A stretch of DNA of 64,000 nt from Clostridiales bacterium (GTDB taxonomy: Bacteria; Bacillota; Clostridia; Lachnospirales; Lachnospiraceae). This document shows positions 9,213 through 17,931 of this stretch, in pieces. Numbering within the stretch: the stretch's first letter is position 1; every line of letters begins with the position of its first letter. The position numbers were made by a program, and so were the translations under genes. Location: the NCBI GenBank assembly GCA_019424245.1, contig JAHYZV010000005.1, positions 1-64,000 of the forward strand. Direction: 5' to 3'. The notes under the pieces are model-generated. The model saw nothing but the letters and a program-made list of their open reading frames with translations. It had not been told where the DNA came from and searched no databases.

Positions 9213-9851
9213 ATGAGAATCGCATTAATTAATGAAAACAGCCAGGCTGCAAAGAATGAGATGATTTATGCATCACTTAAGAAGGTTGCAGAAAGCAAGG
9301 GACATACAGTTGATAATTATGGTATGTACTCAGCTGATGATAAGGCACAGCTTACATATGTACAGAACGGTATCCTTGCTGCTATTCTTTTAAACAGCGG
9401 TGCTGCTGACTTTGTAGTAACAGGCTGTGGTACTGGTGAAGGTGCTATGTTAGCACTTAACTCTTTCCCTGGAGTTCTCTGTGGACATGTTGTTGATCCT
9501 TCAGATGCTTATATGTTCATGCAGATTAACGATGGTAACGCTATCGCTCTTCCATTTGCAAAGGGCTTCGGATGGGGTGCAGAACTTAACCTCACATACA
9601 TCTTCGAGAAGCTTTTCGAAGGTGAGCCAGGTGGTGGATATCCTAAGGAAAGAGTTGTTCCAGAACAGAGAAATAAGAAGATTCTTGACGGTGTAAGAGC
9701 TGTTACTCTTAAGCAGGATCTCGTAGAAGTTCTTAAGGAGCTTGACCAGGATCTTGTTAAGGGTGCTGTTGCAGGTGAGAAGTTTGAAGAACTTTTCTTT
9801 GCTAACTGCAAGGATGAGAAGATTGCTGAGTATGTTAAGACTCTCAGATAA
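9213..9851 (+). CDS. RpiB/LacA/LacB-family sugar-phosphate isomerase
   Basis: A 212-residue cytosolic protein of the RpiB/LacAB family, which interconverts aldose and ketose phosphates such as ribose-5-phosphate and ribulose-5-phosphate. It begins MRIALINENSQAAKNEMIYA. The signature loop VVTGCGTGEGAMLAL near residue 69 corresponds to the CGTGxG phosphate and active-site loop. The frame extends upstream to 9120, but the ATG at 9213 is preceded by GAGGAG at the right spacing and by a good promoter. It is longer than typical RpiB (about 150 residues), with a C-terminal extension of about 60 residues rich in Glu and Lys. The exact sugar is unknown. Confidence 0.82.
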   Translation: MRIALINENSQAAKNEMIYASLKKVAESKGHTVDNYGMYSADDKAQLTYVQNGILAAILLNSGAADFVVTGCGTGEGAMLALNSFPGVLCGHVVDPSDAYMFMQINDGNAIALPFAKGFGWGAELNLTYIFEKLFEGEPGGGYPKERVVPEQRNKKILDGVRAVTLKQDLVEVLKELDQDLVKGAVAGEKFEELFFANCKDEKIAEYVKTLR

Positions 9852-9870
9852 TTAATTATGCAATGTACTT

Positions 9871-9906
9871 AAAAAGGTGCCTCCATTAATCCGGAGACAC
9901 CTTTTT
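9871..9906. terminator. Bidirectional terminator between the RpiB-family gene and bioY
   Basis: AAAAAGGTGCCTCC and GGAGACACCTTTTT pair with one mismatch around a short loop and carry T-runs on both strands. It serves both convergent genes. Confidence 0.85.
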
Positions 9907-9916
9907 CTTTAACTTA

Positions 9917-10474
9917 TTATGCTGCTTTCTGTATAAGACCAGCTTTAGTTATTGCATATCTTACTGTCTTTCCAAGAAGTGTTGCAATAACTATCTTAAC
10001 AATATCAAATCCGATAAATGGATATACACATACTGTAAGTGCATATGTGACTGAACATTTCATAAGGTATACAAACCATACAGTACCAAATGCATATGCA
10101 ACAGCAGTTCCAACTACCCATCCAAGCATTGTAAGAAAAATATTTCTGTGTGAAAGCTCAATCACAGCTCCTCCAATAAGTGCCATGAATATGAAACCTA
10201 TAAGATATCCTCCTGTTGGTCCAAGAAGCTTTCCTAATCCACCAGCAAATCCTGAAAATACAGGAAGTCCTACAGCACCAAGCAGCAGATATATTCCATA
10301 GCTTCCTGTTCCTGCCCATATGCCCAGTACAAATACTGTGAAATAAATCACAAGATTAGTAAGAGATATTGGAATCTGACCAATTGGAACTGAAAGTGGT
10401 CCAAGAATACATGTAACTGCTGCCATCATAGCCATAAATGTCAGCTGATAAATAGTAACTTTTTTGCTTTTCAT
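9917..10474 (-). CDS. bioY: Biotin transporter substrate-binding component BioY
   Basis: A 185-residue S component of an ECF-type vitamin transporter, which binds biotin in the membrane and works with a shared EcfA/EcfT energising module. About six hydrophobic segments are seen. Family motifs are TFMAMMAAVTCILGPLSVPI near the start, then GIYLLLGAVGLPVFSGFAGG and LGPTGGYLIGFIFMALIGG. I start it at the ATG at 10474, which has AGAGGA eight bases upstream; the longer frame to 10525 would run across the promoter. No ecfAT genes lie in the window. A probable BirA operator overlaps its promoter. Confidence 0.95.
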   Translation of the reverse strand: MKSKKVTIYQLTFMAMMAAVTCILGPLSVPIGQIPISLTNLVIYFTVFVLGIWAGTGSYGIYLLLGAVGLPVFSGFAGGLGKLLGPTGGYLIGFIFMALIGGAVIELSHRNIFLTMLGWVVGTAVAYAFGTVWFVYLMKCSVTYALTVCVYPFIGFDIVKIVIATLLGKTVRYAITKAGLIQKAA

Positions 10475-10516
10475 AGTTAAAGTCCTCTTTTCAAATGTAG
10501 TAATACAACATTTGTT

Positions 10517-10579
10517 ATTGTACACACTTGAAAAGTAATTGTCAACCTGTTATTAATTTAGGTTGACATTAGGTTAACA
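10517..10579 (-). promoter_or_regulatory. bioY promoter with overlapping BirA-type operator
   Basis: On the minus strand TTGACA (10540-10545), 17 bases, and TACAAT (10517-10522) form a near-consensus promoter. The -35 box lies inside a perfect inverted repeat, TGTCAACC (10561-10568 read on minus) and GGTTGACA (10540-10547), 13 bases apart. A further half-site TGTTAACC lies at 10572-10579. This matches the architecture of known BirA operators (TGTnAACC...GGTTnACA), so biotin-loaded BirA probably blocks RNA polymerase here. Confidence 0.72.
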
Positions 10580-10594
10580 TTACATTTTACAATG

Positions 10595-11014
10595 CTATTG
10601 TAATATATACTGTATCATTCCCGGTCCCAGTTCTGGTGTCGGTCTTGCGATAAATCCATGCTTTTCATAGAATATCTCTCTGCCCTTGGCACACATCAGA
10701 CAAAGCATCATTCTTGTGCCTTCCTGAGTAATTCCTTTGACATAAGCTATTATATGTTCTATAAGCATGCTTCCTATGTGCTTACTCTGATATTCCGGTA
10801 TTATTATTAAATCCTGTATATAGCTTATTACAGCCATATCTCCAACCACTCTTCCCATTCCTATAGGCTTGTCATCATCATATACTGTAAATACTTTCAC
10901 GCTGTTATTCAATGCTCTCTGAGCCTGATTTTCATCTAACTTAATCCAGCCGACTTGTTTTCTTAATGAAAGATATATATTAACATCTCTCATATCTTCT
11001 ACTATTCTTATCAT
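10595..11014 (-). CDS. GNAT family N-acetyltransferase
   Basis: A 139-residue single-domain GNAT enzyme, transferring acetyl from acetyl-CoA to an unidentified amine. The fold signature is seen as GRVVGDMAVISYIQDLIIIP, then EYQSKHIGSMLIEHIIAYV (motif A, with Q/R-x-x-G-x-G/S replaced by QSKHIGS). A GREIFYEKHGF motif follows, as usual for the C-terminal strand. Monocistronic in appearance; its stop is close to the bioY operator. No substrate can be inferred. Confidence 0.85.
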   Translation of the reverse strand: MIRIVEDMRDVNIYLSLRKQVGWIKLDENQAQRALNNSVKVFTVYDDDKPIGMGRVVGDMAVISYIQDLIIIPEYQSKHIGSMLIEHIIAYVKGITQEGTRMMLCLMCAKGREIFYEKHGFIARPTPELGPGMIQYILQ

Positions 11015-11117
11015 AATCTCTATTTCCTACAATTTTTTTAACGAATGGAATTATACTCGCTTTATTTATTAATGTCCAGTGTGCTATAATAGCAAAAAAT
11101 AGGAGGTATGTATTTTT

Positions 11118-12059
11118 ATGATTACGGTAGCTAAAGACAATTCTGGTGACTTTGATTCCATACAGAAAGCAGTTGATTCTGTTTCTGATAATAACAACGA
11201 AACTATATTTATCAAAAAAGGAATATATAAAGAACGTATTGAAATCCGGAAAAATAATATTACCTTAATTGGTGAAGATACAGATGAAACTATTATTACT
11301 GAGGGTTTCTATGCAAGAATGATTATGCCTGACGGCTCTAAGCGTGGAACTTTCCGTTCCTATACATTTCTTGTATATGCCGATAATTTCTCTGCAAGCA
11401 ATATTACATTCGAAAACAGCGCCGGATTTGGTGATAATGTCGGTCAGGCAATAGCTGTATACGCTGAAGGTGACAACATCACATTTAAGCACTGTAAAAT
11501 TCTCGGTCATCAGGACACTTTATTTACCGGTCCGCTGCCTCTTAAAGAAAAACAACCAGGTGGTTTTACAGGTCCAACAATAGACGGTGAAAGAAAGCTC
11601 GTTCACCAGTTATATGAAGACTGCTTTATATGTGGTGAAATTGATTTTATTTTCGGAAGTGCCACAGCTTATTTTAAAAACTGCACACTTTTTGCATTAA
11701 ACCGGAATGAACCCATCAACTCTTATTATACTGCACCTTCAACATATGAAGGTCAGGCTTTCGGTTATGTATTTGATAATTGCACATTTACAGGAAACTG
11801 TCCGCCTAAAAGCGTTGCTTTAAGCAGACCTTGGAGAATTCATGCCAAGGTGGTTATTCTTAACTGTGAATATTCCGACCAGATTATTGATGAGGGCTTC
11901 ACTGACTGGAATAAGCCTGAATCACATGAAACTGTATATTATGCTGAATATAATGGACATGGCGATGGATATAAGCCTGAAAAAAGAGCAGCCTATGTTC
12001 ATCAGTTAGATGAAGCACAAGCTGCCTTTTACAACATTGAAAATGTTATGCATTCTTAA
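11118..12059 (+). CDS. Pectinesterase (carbohydrate esterase family 8), apparently cytoplasmic
   Basis: A 313-residue pectin methylesterase removing methyl groups from galacturonate units. Catalytic elements of family CE8 are all visible: GIYKER at 35-40, GQAIAV at 109-114 (oxyanion Gln), GHQDTLF at 130-136 (acid Asp), GEIDFIFG at 173-180 (nucleophile Asp176) and SRPW at 236-239. The start has no signal peptide, so it likely acts inside the cell on imported methylated oligogalacturonides; that is inference. AGGAGG lies upstream of the ATG with a somewhat long 11-base spacing, and a TATAAT box lies at 11085-11090. The 3' end overlaps the lipoprotein gene by four bases, tail to tail. Confidence 0.94.
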   Translation: MITVAKDNSGDFDSIQKAVDSVSDNNNETIFIKKGIYKERIEIRKNNITLIGEDTDETIITEGFYARMIMPDGSKRGTFRSYTFLVYADNFSASNITFENSAGFGDNVGQAIAVYAEGDNITFKHCKILGHQDTLFTGPLPLKEKQPGGFTGPTIDGERKLVHQLYEDCFICGEIDFIFGSATAYFKNCTLFALNRNEPINSYYTAPSTYEGQAFGYVFDNCTFTGNCPPKSVALSRPWRIHAKVVILNCEYSDQIIDEGFTDWNKPESHETVYYAEYNGHGDGYKPEKRAAYVHQLDEAQAAFYNIENVMHS

Positions 12060-12787
12060 TTGATTGTTAATGAACCAAGCGATGTTCCTGATGATGTTGC
12101 CGACATAACCAAACCGGCTAATGAATTGGCATCGCTTTCTTTTACCTGAAATAATACAACTACTTCTTTACTCTCTCCTGCCGCCAGTGAAACATTCTTA
12201 AGTGTTGTAATATCATTCTTAAGCATTGAAGCATAATTGCTTACAGCTGTTGAGCCGGCTGTGAGCTTTAATACAACACCACCTGATGATGTAAGATTAA
12301 CTGTTGAACCACTTGTATTAGTAAGTGTCATCTCAACAGCAACAACCTTACAGCCTGTCTGTGACGGCACTGAAACCACATAATTATCTGCCGGATACTG
12401 ATTTCCCACAGTATAATCCTTATATGTAAGTGTCACACCATTAAATCCAAGTGCAGTTGGCAGCCCTGTTAATAAATCTGCTGATGTGTTCGCTGAATTA
12501 CCTGACGCCTTAGTAGTCTGTATTGTATTATTATGTCCTGTAATTGCAGACTGTGTCTGTGACGGTTTCTGTATACCAGACGAACTTATTGTACCTCCAC
12601 CATTCTGTGCTGAATTAAGCTTCTGATATTTCCATTCATTATCATATGAATACTTAAGAAGCGTTCCTGCTATATACTCAGCAACCAGATCATTATCTTC
12701 ATTGGTTAATGTTACATCATCTTTGCCACAACCTGTGAGTGCAGATATACACAAAAGCACAAGCAGACCTGTTATAACTTTTTTCAT
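12056..12787 (-). CDS. Lipoprotein with C-terminal DUF4352-like beta domain
   Basis: A 243-residue exported lipoprotein. MKKVITGLLVLLCISALTGC is a clear signal peptide with lipobox LTGC. A short helix and a Ser/Thr/Asn-rich linker (residues about 60-105) lead to a beta-sandwich region. VVAVEMTLTNTSGSTVNLTS and GESKEVVVLFQVKESD resemble DUF4352/immunoglobulin-like lipoprotein domains. Function unknown. It follows the histidine kinase gene on the same strand with a gap of 91 bases, so it may be an accessory to that signalling system. Confidence 0.75.
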   Translation of the reverse strand: MKKVITGLLVLLCISALTGCGKDDVTLTNEDNDLVAEYIAGTLLKYSYDNEWKYQKLNSAQNGGGTISSSGIQKPSQTQSAITGHNNTIQTTKASGNSANTSADLLTGLPTALGFNGVTLTYKDYTVGNQYPADNYVVSVPSQTGCKVVAVEMTLTNTSGSTVNLTSSGGVVLKLTAGSTAVSNYASMLKNDITTLKNVSLAAGESKEVVVLFQVKESDANSLAGLVMSATSSGTSLGSLTIN

Positions 12788-12878
12788 ATATATTTCCTCA
12801 ATTTCCCTTTATAATTATTATCACCGTTCATGATGAATATACAAATTATTCTCATACACTGATAACAATTATATCATA

Positions 12879-14513
12879 TTATGATTTACAATCAAGATTA
12901 AACCAGAATTCTACACCATCAGATACATTTCTGACACCATATTCCTGCCCCATTGAATCCATAATAGCCTTTACAATAGACAGTCCTATTCCATTACCTC
13001 CATATTCTCTTGTTCTCGCTTTATCAGTCTTGTAGAACTTCTCCCATATTCTTTCAAGATCTTCATCAGCAATATTCTTTCCACTATTATATACAGTAAC
13101 GGTAATAGTTCCTCCATTCTCTGATTTTTCAGTTCTCACCTCAATTGCACGCTTTCCATCACAGTGATTAAGTGCATTAGATATATAATTAGTAAGCACT
13201 TCCTCTGTCTTGTATTCATCAGCCCACACAAAATTATGCTCATTACGGTTATCAAATACTATACTCATATTCTTTTGTCCCGCTCTTATTGCATTGGCAT
13301 CTGCTACAGAAGCAATAAGCTCATTAATATCAAATCTCTCCATCTCAGGCTCATCATTTCCGAATTCAATCTGATTAAGTGTAAGAAGTCTCTTAACCAT
13401 TGTATTCATCTTGTTTGCCTCGTCCATAATAACATCACAGTAAAATTCCATGCTTTCAGGATCATCTGTTATGCCTTCCTTAAGACCCTCTGCATATCCT
13501 TGTATAAGTGCAATAGGAGTCTTTAACTCATGAGATACATTTGAAAGAAAATCTGTTCTCATTATCTCGAGCTTTTCTTTTTTATCAATATCTTTCTTAA
13601 GTTCAAGGTTAGCCTTCTTAAGCTCTGCAATATTCTGTTCAAGCTTCTCAGACATATTGTTCATGCTCTTTCCAAGCAGACCAATCTCTCCCTTATCACT
13701 TCCCTCATATCTTGCATTGAAATCCATCTCTGACATCTTCTCAGCAATATTAGAAAGCTGCTTAATCGGTCTGGTAATATATGTTGATACTACAAATGCT
13801 GCAATTATACCAACAGCAAGAATTGCTCCTCCAACATACTTAATAAGGGTTGTCGATATATTTACATTATCTTTTATTCCCTGGATAGGAGTTCTTAATA
13901 TAATTGAATATCCATTGTCAAGTGTACCCCATATCTCAAGATAGTAATCTCCAAGCCTTTCATCATACACCTTCTGTAACGTGTAATTATCATTGGAACT
14001 TATGATTGTCCTGTTCTCAACAAGTGATGTACCTGACATATCAATAATGTCTTCCAGACGCTTTCTATGCTCCTTCTTATCATCCTTGTCTGCCGGGTTA
14101 TCTGAATCATCTTCCTGATCCTTAGGTTCCGGTGCTTTATCCTGTGAGCCATTATTCTTAAAAATATCTCCATTAAATATACTCATACGAAGACGTTCCA
14201 TCATTGAATCATCTCCCTGAGTACTTACATATATGGTACACCAGCTACTGTCAACTACAAGCACAGATATTCCCTTTGCTGTAGATATATTCTCCATATC
14301 AGCACACATAGTATCTTTATCTATCTGTAAATCAGTATATTTCTGCATGATTTCATTAACATTCTCATAAGAATTAATCATGCTCTTCTGCTTACGGTTC
14401 ATATACACTTTCTCTGAAAAAATGCTGTTAAACCCAATAAGCATTGCCACAAGACATGTAACAGTAACTACCAGAAGAAGTGTAATCTTAAACTTGATTG
14501 AATGTATCTTCAT
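12879..14513 (-). CDS. Sensor histidine kinase
   Basis: A 544-residue membrane histidine kinase, partner of the adjacent response regulator. Residues 8-29 and about 225-245 are membrane segments enclosing an extracellular sensor domain with a very acidic Asp/Lys-rich insertion (about 125-150). A HAMP domain follows (about 247-300), then a coiled coil, the phosphoacceptor SNVSHELKTP with His328, the N box NYISNALNHC, and the G boxes GGNGIGLSIV. The signal is unknown. It starts 27 bases after the regulator, so the two are co-transcribed. Confidence 0.93.
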   Translation of the reverse strand: MKIHSIKFKITLLLVVTVTCLVAMLIGFNSIFSEKVYMNRKQKSMINSYENVNEIMQKYTDLQIDKDTMCADMENISTAKGISVLVVDSSWCTIYVSTQGDDSMMERLRMSIFNGDIFKNNGSQDKAPEPKDQEDDSDNPADKDDKKEHRKRLEDIIDMSGTSLVENRTIISSNDNYTLQKVYDERLGDYYLEIWGTLDNGYSIILRTPIQGIKDNVNISTTLIKYVGGAILAVGIIAAFVVSTYITRPIKQLSNIAEKMSEMDFNARYEGSDKGEIGLLGKSMNNMSEKLEQNIAELKKANLELKKDIDKKEKLEIMRTDFLSNVSHELKTPIALIQGYAEGLKEGITDDPESMEFYCDVIMDEANKMNTMVKRLLTLNQIEFGNDEPEMERFDINELIASVADANAIRAGQKNMSIVFDNRNEHNFVWADEYKTEEVLTNYISNALNHCDGKRAIEVRTEKSENGGTITVTVYNSGKNIADEDLERIWEKFYKTDKARTREYGGNGIGLSIVKAIMDSMGQEYGVRNVSDGVEFWFNLDCKS

Positions 14514-14540
14514 CTTTAATTGCCTTCCTTATTCGCAGAA

Positions 14541-15218
14541 TCAGTCAACAATGAACTTGTAGCCCATACCCCAGATTGTCTTGATGTAATCGCCCTTCTC
14601 CCCCATCTTCTTTCTTAATTTCTTAACATGGGTATCTATAGTTCTTGCATCACCATAGTAATCATAATTCCATACATTGTTAAGAATCTTCTCTCTTGAC
14701 AACGCAAGCCCTTTATTCTCAACAAAATAAGTAAGCAGTTCAAACTCCTTATAGCTTAACTCTATCTCTTCACCATCAATCTTAACGATATGTGCCGCTT
14801 TATCTATAGTAATTCCGCCAATCTCAATTATCTCGTTGCTGTCAACACCATATGCTCGTCTTATAATTGCATCAACTCTGGCTGTAAGTATCTTAGGTGA
14901 AAATGGCTTGGCTATATATTCGTCAGCTCCACATTCAAAACCTTGTAGTTCATCCATCTCCTCACCCTTTGCTGTAAGCATTATAATAGGAACTTTAGAA
15001 TCCTTTCTTATCTGCCTGCACACTTCCCAGCCATCCATTCTTGGCATCATAACATCAAGAATTATAAGTGCAATATCTTTGTTCTCCATAAATGTATCTA
15101 CAGCTTCTACACCATCAGCCGCCTCTATAACAGCATAGCCTTTTCTTGTCAGAAAATCACTTACAAGCTTTCTCATTCTGCTTTCATCATCTACTACTAA
15201 AATCTTCATCTTATCCAT
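14541..15218 (-). CDS. OmpR/PhoB-family response regulator
   Basis: A 225-residue transcription factor. The N-terminal receiver has the acidic pocket DD at 10-11, phospho-acceptor Asp55 in LIILDVMMPR, Thr in MLTAKG and Lys in AKPFSP. The C-terminal winged helix includes ELSYKEFELLTYFVENKG and the recognition region DARTIDTHVKKLRKKMG, ending GMGYKFIVD. It is controlled by the following histidine kinase. Target genes cannot be read from the sequence. Confidence 0.95.
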   Translation of the reverse strand: MDKMKILVVDDESRMRKLVSDFLTRKGYAVIEAADGVEAVDTFMENKDIALIILDVMMPRMDGWEVCRQIRKDSKVPIIMLTAKGEEMDELQGFECGADEYIAKPFSPKILTARVDAIIRRAYGVDSNEIIEIGGITIDKAAHIVKIDGEEIELSYKEFELLTYFVENKGLALSREKILNNVWNYDYYGDARTIDTHVKKLRKKMGEKGDYIKTIWGMGYKFIVD

Positions 15219-15312
15219 ATGTAGTCCTCACTTTCACGATGAATTAATTATCTATATACTATCTGATAAATATGTTTAAAATGTGTACTCTGTTCATATA
15301 TTTATATTATGA

Positions 15313-15960
15313 CTACTTTGTTGACTGCTGTGATGATGATTTTAAAGACTGCTTTGATTCAAGCTCCGCTTCCCTTGAATTAAGTTCTTTCTCTTTTTCC
15401 TTTAACTTGGCTTCCTTAGATTCAAGCTCTGTCTGCCATGAAGAATACTTATTCTGTACATTCACTTCATAATTAATGACATTAGAATTAGAACCTGTCT
15501 TAAGGATAAAAAACATTGCAATTAACGCAATAACAAGAAACACATTTACAATCATAATTCTCATATAATTGTTCTTGTACTTTGCCACCTGGATTGAGAG
15601 AGTATGCAGCTCACTTCTATGCTCATTTCTTTCACGTCTTCTGTCAATCGCAATCTGTGTTTCACTCTTTACCGGAATCGGCTTAATCTTATCATCTGGA
15701 ATATCTGGTGAATTATACAGAAACTGCTGTAAATTCTTGAGATAATTAAGTCCAATGGATGTATAAAATAACTGTCTGTCAATTATCTTATTATACAGCA
15801 CATACACCTGTTTTGGATCTTTGCTGTCCGTCTTTCCAGACAGATACTTAATAGCATTCATCTCATCTTTTGCTTCCTGCGCTTCCTGCTTCGTCTTAAA
15901 AGTATATCCGCCGACAACAAAGCCTTTTTCCTTATTATTAACATTTTTATTATCGCTCAT
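15313..15960 (-). CDS. Hypothetical membrane protein with coiled coil
   Basis: A protein of about 215 residues that I do not recognise. It has a cytoplasmic N-terminal half with GFVVGGYTFKTKQEAQEAKD, a single membrane segment near residues 137-157 (IMIVNVFLVIALIAMFFILK), and a strongly charged coiled coil (ELESKEAKLKEKEKELNSRE) before a Ser/Gln-rich tail. I chose the ATG at 15960 over the GTG at 15969 for its GGAAG spacing. It precedes the two-component genes on the same strand with about 95 bases between. Confidence 0.65.
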   Translation of the reverse strand: MSDNKNVNNKEKGFVVGGYTFKTKQEAQEAKDEMNAIKYLSGKTDSKDPKQVYVLYNKIIDRQLFYTSIGLNYLKNLQQFLYNSPDIPDDKIKPIPVKSETQIAIDRRRERNEHRSELHTLSIQVAKYKNNYMRIMIVNVFLVIALIAMFFILKTGSNSNVINYEVNVQNKYSSWQTELESKEAKLKEKEKELNSREAELESKQSLKSSSQQSTK

Positions 15961-16013
15961 AAACTCCACTTCCCACGCACATTTTTGTTAATTGTAACAT
16001 TAAATCTCATTAT

Positions 16014-16499
16014 CTACAAACCAAACATCTCCCGGCATATCTTTTTGCCGCTTTCCGTCTTAAAAATGTTATTATATGCTTTCAATGCTGCATCCTTTGT
16101 AAGATTATCATCGCATATGTTAACCAAGAAATCTGCCTCAACAAGTATCTGATAATCTATCCCGTCTATTTTGTTATAAGTATGGTGATGTCCTATCAGA
16201 TACTGCACTCTTTCTGATACTTCACTGTCAAAGCCAAGCCTTTCAAGAAGTTCTGCGGCAATAGCCGGGCCTTCTTTTTCCTGCAGTTTCCCTCCGCACT
16301 CACCATATTTTTCTTCACATATATGAATCCCGATATCATGTGTAAGCGCCGCTGTTTCAATTATAAAAAGACATTGGTCATCAACATTTTCCATCTGTGC
16401 AATCAGTTTTGCATAGCTGTGAACCTTGCAAAAATGCTGTATTCTCTTAGCGTCTCCCTTATATAATTCAATCATTGCCATATGAAGTCTGTTAATCAT
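16014..16499 (-). CDS. HD-domain phosphohydrolase
   Basis: A 161-residue protein with a complete HD metal-binding set. H in RIQHFCKVHSYAK (residues about 20-32), HD in TAALTHDIGIHICE (about 50-63), and a later GHHHTYN and D in ADFLVNICDD are visible. HD proteins of this size hydrolyse phosphomonoesters or nucleotides; the substrate is unknown. It starts 12 bases after the LUD-domain gene stop, which suggests an operon with that gene. Confidence 0.8.
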   Translation of the reverse strand: MINRLHMAMIELYKGDAKRIQHFCKVHSYAKLIAQMENVDDQCLFIIETAALTHDIGIHICEEKYGECGGKLQEKEGPAIAAELLERLGFDSEVSERVQYLIGHHHTYNKIDGIDYQILVEADFLVNICDDNLTKDAALKAYNNIFKTESGKKICREMFGL

Positions 16500-16510
16500 A
16501 GTGTCTCCTT

Positions 16511-17137
16511 TTAATAACCAAGTGTATCATTTACAAGTATTACATGTATTCTTCCGACATGGCGTGAATATCTTGTAATCAGGAACTGACAGCATAATGT
16601 GTCTGGTGATTTGCAGTCAAAGCATTTTCCGGTTGTCTTGCAGGGTGTCTTGACATCAAAATTCTGTGCATTAGTTGGTGCAGCTATATTTCTTGCACGC
16701 TTCATTGCCGAATCTAGGTCTGAACAGACTTTATTCATTCCAACTATGAAGATTACCTTCTTTGGTCCCTGCGCTATGCATGAAACACGGTTAGAATTGC
16801 CATCAATATTTACAAGTATTCCATCACTTGTCATTGCATTTGCACTTGATAAGAACACATCAGCGTCATATGAAGCCAGAAGTCCCTCTCTTGGAGTCAT
16901 CTTTGAACGGTCTATATAATTGTAATTGCCCTCTTTCAAAGCCTCAACAAGTCCAATCTCCTGTGCGCTGTGGCAGCCGCCCATAGCAATTGTGCTTTCC
17001 TCGTCAATTAACTCCAGAGCCTGCTTTAAAGCTGCTTCTTTATCCTCTGCATAATATCCTGACATATTTCGCGACTGTAAGCCATTAATTACAGTCTGTG
17101 CCAGTACTTCGTTTCTTTTCTTTACATTATCGTCCAT
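16511..17137 (-). CDS. LUD-domain protein (lactate-utilisation LutC-like)
   Basis: A 208-residue protein of the LUD (DUF162) family, related to LutC and to the LutB N-terminal part. Seen: STIAMGGCHSAQEIGLVEAL near residues 48-67, then DVFLSSANAMTSDGILVNID and GPKKVIFIVGMNKVCSDLD, which form the conserved core. A C-terminal cysteine cluster, CKTTGKCFDCKSPDTLCC, is notable and could bind a metal. There are no lutA or lutB genes beside it, so a lactate role is not supported by context. Probable operon with the HD gene. Confidence 0.85.
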   Translation of the reverse strand: MDDNVKKRNEVLAQTVINGLQSRNMSGYYAEDKEAALKQALELIDEESTIAMGGCHSAQEIGLVEALKEGNYNYIDRSKMTPREGLLASYDADVFLSSANAMTSDGILVNIDGNSNRVSCIAQGPKKVIFIVGMNKVCSDLDSAMKRARNIAAPTNAQNFDVKTPCKTTGKCFDCKSPDTLCCQFLITRYSRHVGRIHVILVNDTLGY

Positions 17138-17199
17138 GCTTGTATCCTCCAGTTATATTGTAATCAACTTTATCAATGTGTCCATTATAGCATACATTT

Positions 17200-17673
17200 C
17201 TACTTGATACTCATAACAAACTTTTCAAGCTTCTCCTGATTATCCTTTGCAGCATTACTATTGCGGTCTGCTAACGCAACCTGACTTTTTATATTTTTAA
17301 GACTTTTTGACAACTGTGCAAGACATCTGTCATTGTCCCCGCCACCGCTGAATGTAAACACAGCGTCAATTTTATCTGCCACGCCGTAATTCTTTATAAA
17401 TGTGTTGACCGGAGACGCAGGCATACCTGCCCATACTGGCATACCCAATATAATTTCGTCATAATAATCTATGTTATCCGGAACACCTTTTATCTTAGGT
17501 CTTCTTCCAAATGTTGACTGCATTCCTCCAACAAGCATCTGCCTCACTGTATTCTTGGGTAATGGCTTAACTAAATCTATCTCAAAGATTTTTGCTCCCA
17601 GCTTTCTTGCAATAACCTTTGCAGCTTCCTTTGTATTTCCTGATAATGAATAATAAACAACAGCTCTGTTCAT
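17200..17673 (-). CDS. Flavodoxin-like protein
   Basis: A 157-residue FMN-binding flavodoxin-fold protein. The phosphate-binding loop YYSLSGNTKEAA lies at residues about 7-18. A second loop, GMPVWAGMPASPVNTFI, matches the flavodoxin_4 or flavodoxin_5 groups used as short-chain electron carriers or NAD(P)H-linked oxidoreductases. TFSGGGD occurs late. It is longer than the LUD gene's intergenic gap would require and reads toward it; the gap is 62 bases. Confidence 0.87.
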   Translation of the reverse strand: MNRAVVYYSLSGNTKEAAKVIARKLGAKIFEIDLVKPLPKNTVRQMLVGGMQSTFGRRPKIKGVPDNIDYYDEIILGMPVWAGMPASPVNTFIKNYGVADKIDAVFTFSGGGDNDRCLAQLSKSLKNIKSQVALADRNSNAAKDNQEKLEKFVMSIK

Positions 17674-17761
17674 AGCTGACTCCTCCTGAAATGTTGTATA
17701 TTCCTATATTACGATATTATATATTTTACGCTTTTGTGTATTAAGTGGCAATCACTTATAA

Positions 17762-17804
17762 TAAAATAAAAAAGATGCAACAATCTGTTTCAAATTGCTG
17801 CATC
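17762..17804 (-). terminator. Terminator downstream of yqeY
   Basis: GATGCAGCAAT and ATTGTTGCATC pair on the minus strand (one G-U), followed by TTTTTTATTTT. It separates yqeY from the flavodoxin gene. The 130 bases between it and the yqeY stop also contain a small AT-rich hairpin (CAAAATAC...GTATTTTG) of no clear role. Confidence 0.8.
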
Positions 17805-17931
17805 CCATGTTAATCATTTATTATTGATTACATATCTTATATTGTCATTGATTCAAAATACTTTAGCGTATTTTGCAATTTAATCAAAAATCAATTTGTG
17901 ATATATCTATAGATTTACATTTAAAATATAA

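Noticed and set aside
16511..17137. Complete lactate oxidation (lutABC) operon
   Set aside because: Only one LUD protein is present; lutA and lutB are not adjacent, so a lactate role is not claimed.
17814..17930. AT-rich hairpin CAAAATAC...GTATTTTG after yqeY
   Set aside because: Short, AT-only and without a T-run. The clear terminator lies further on at 17762-17804.
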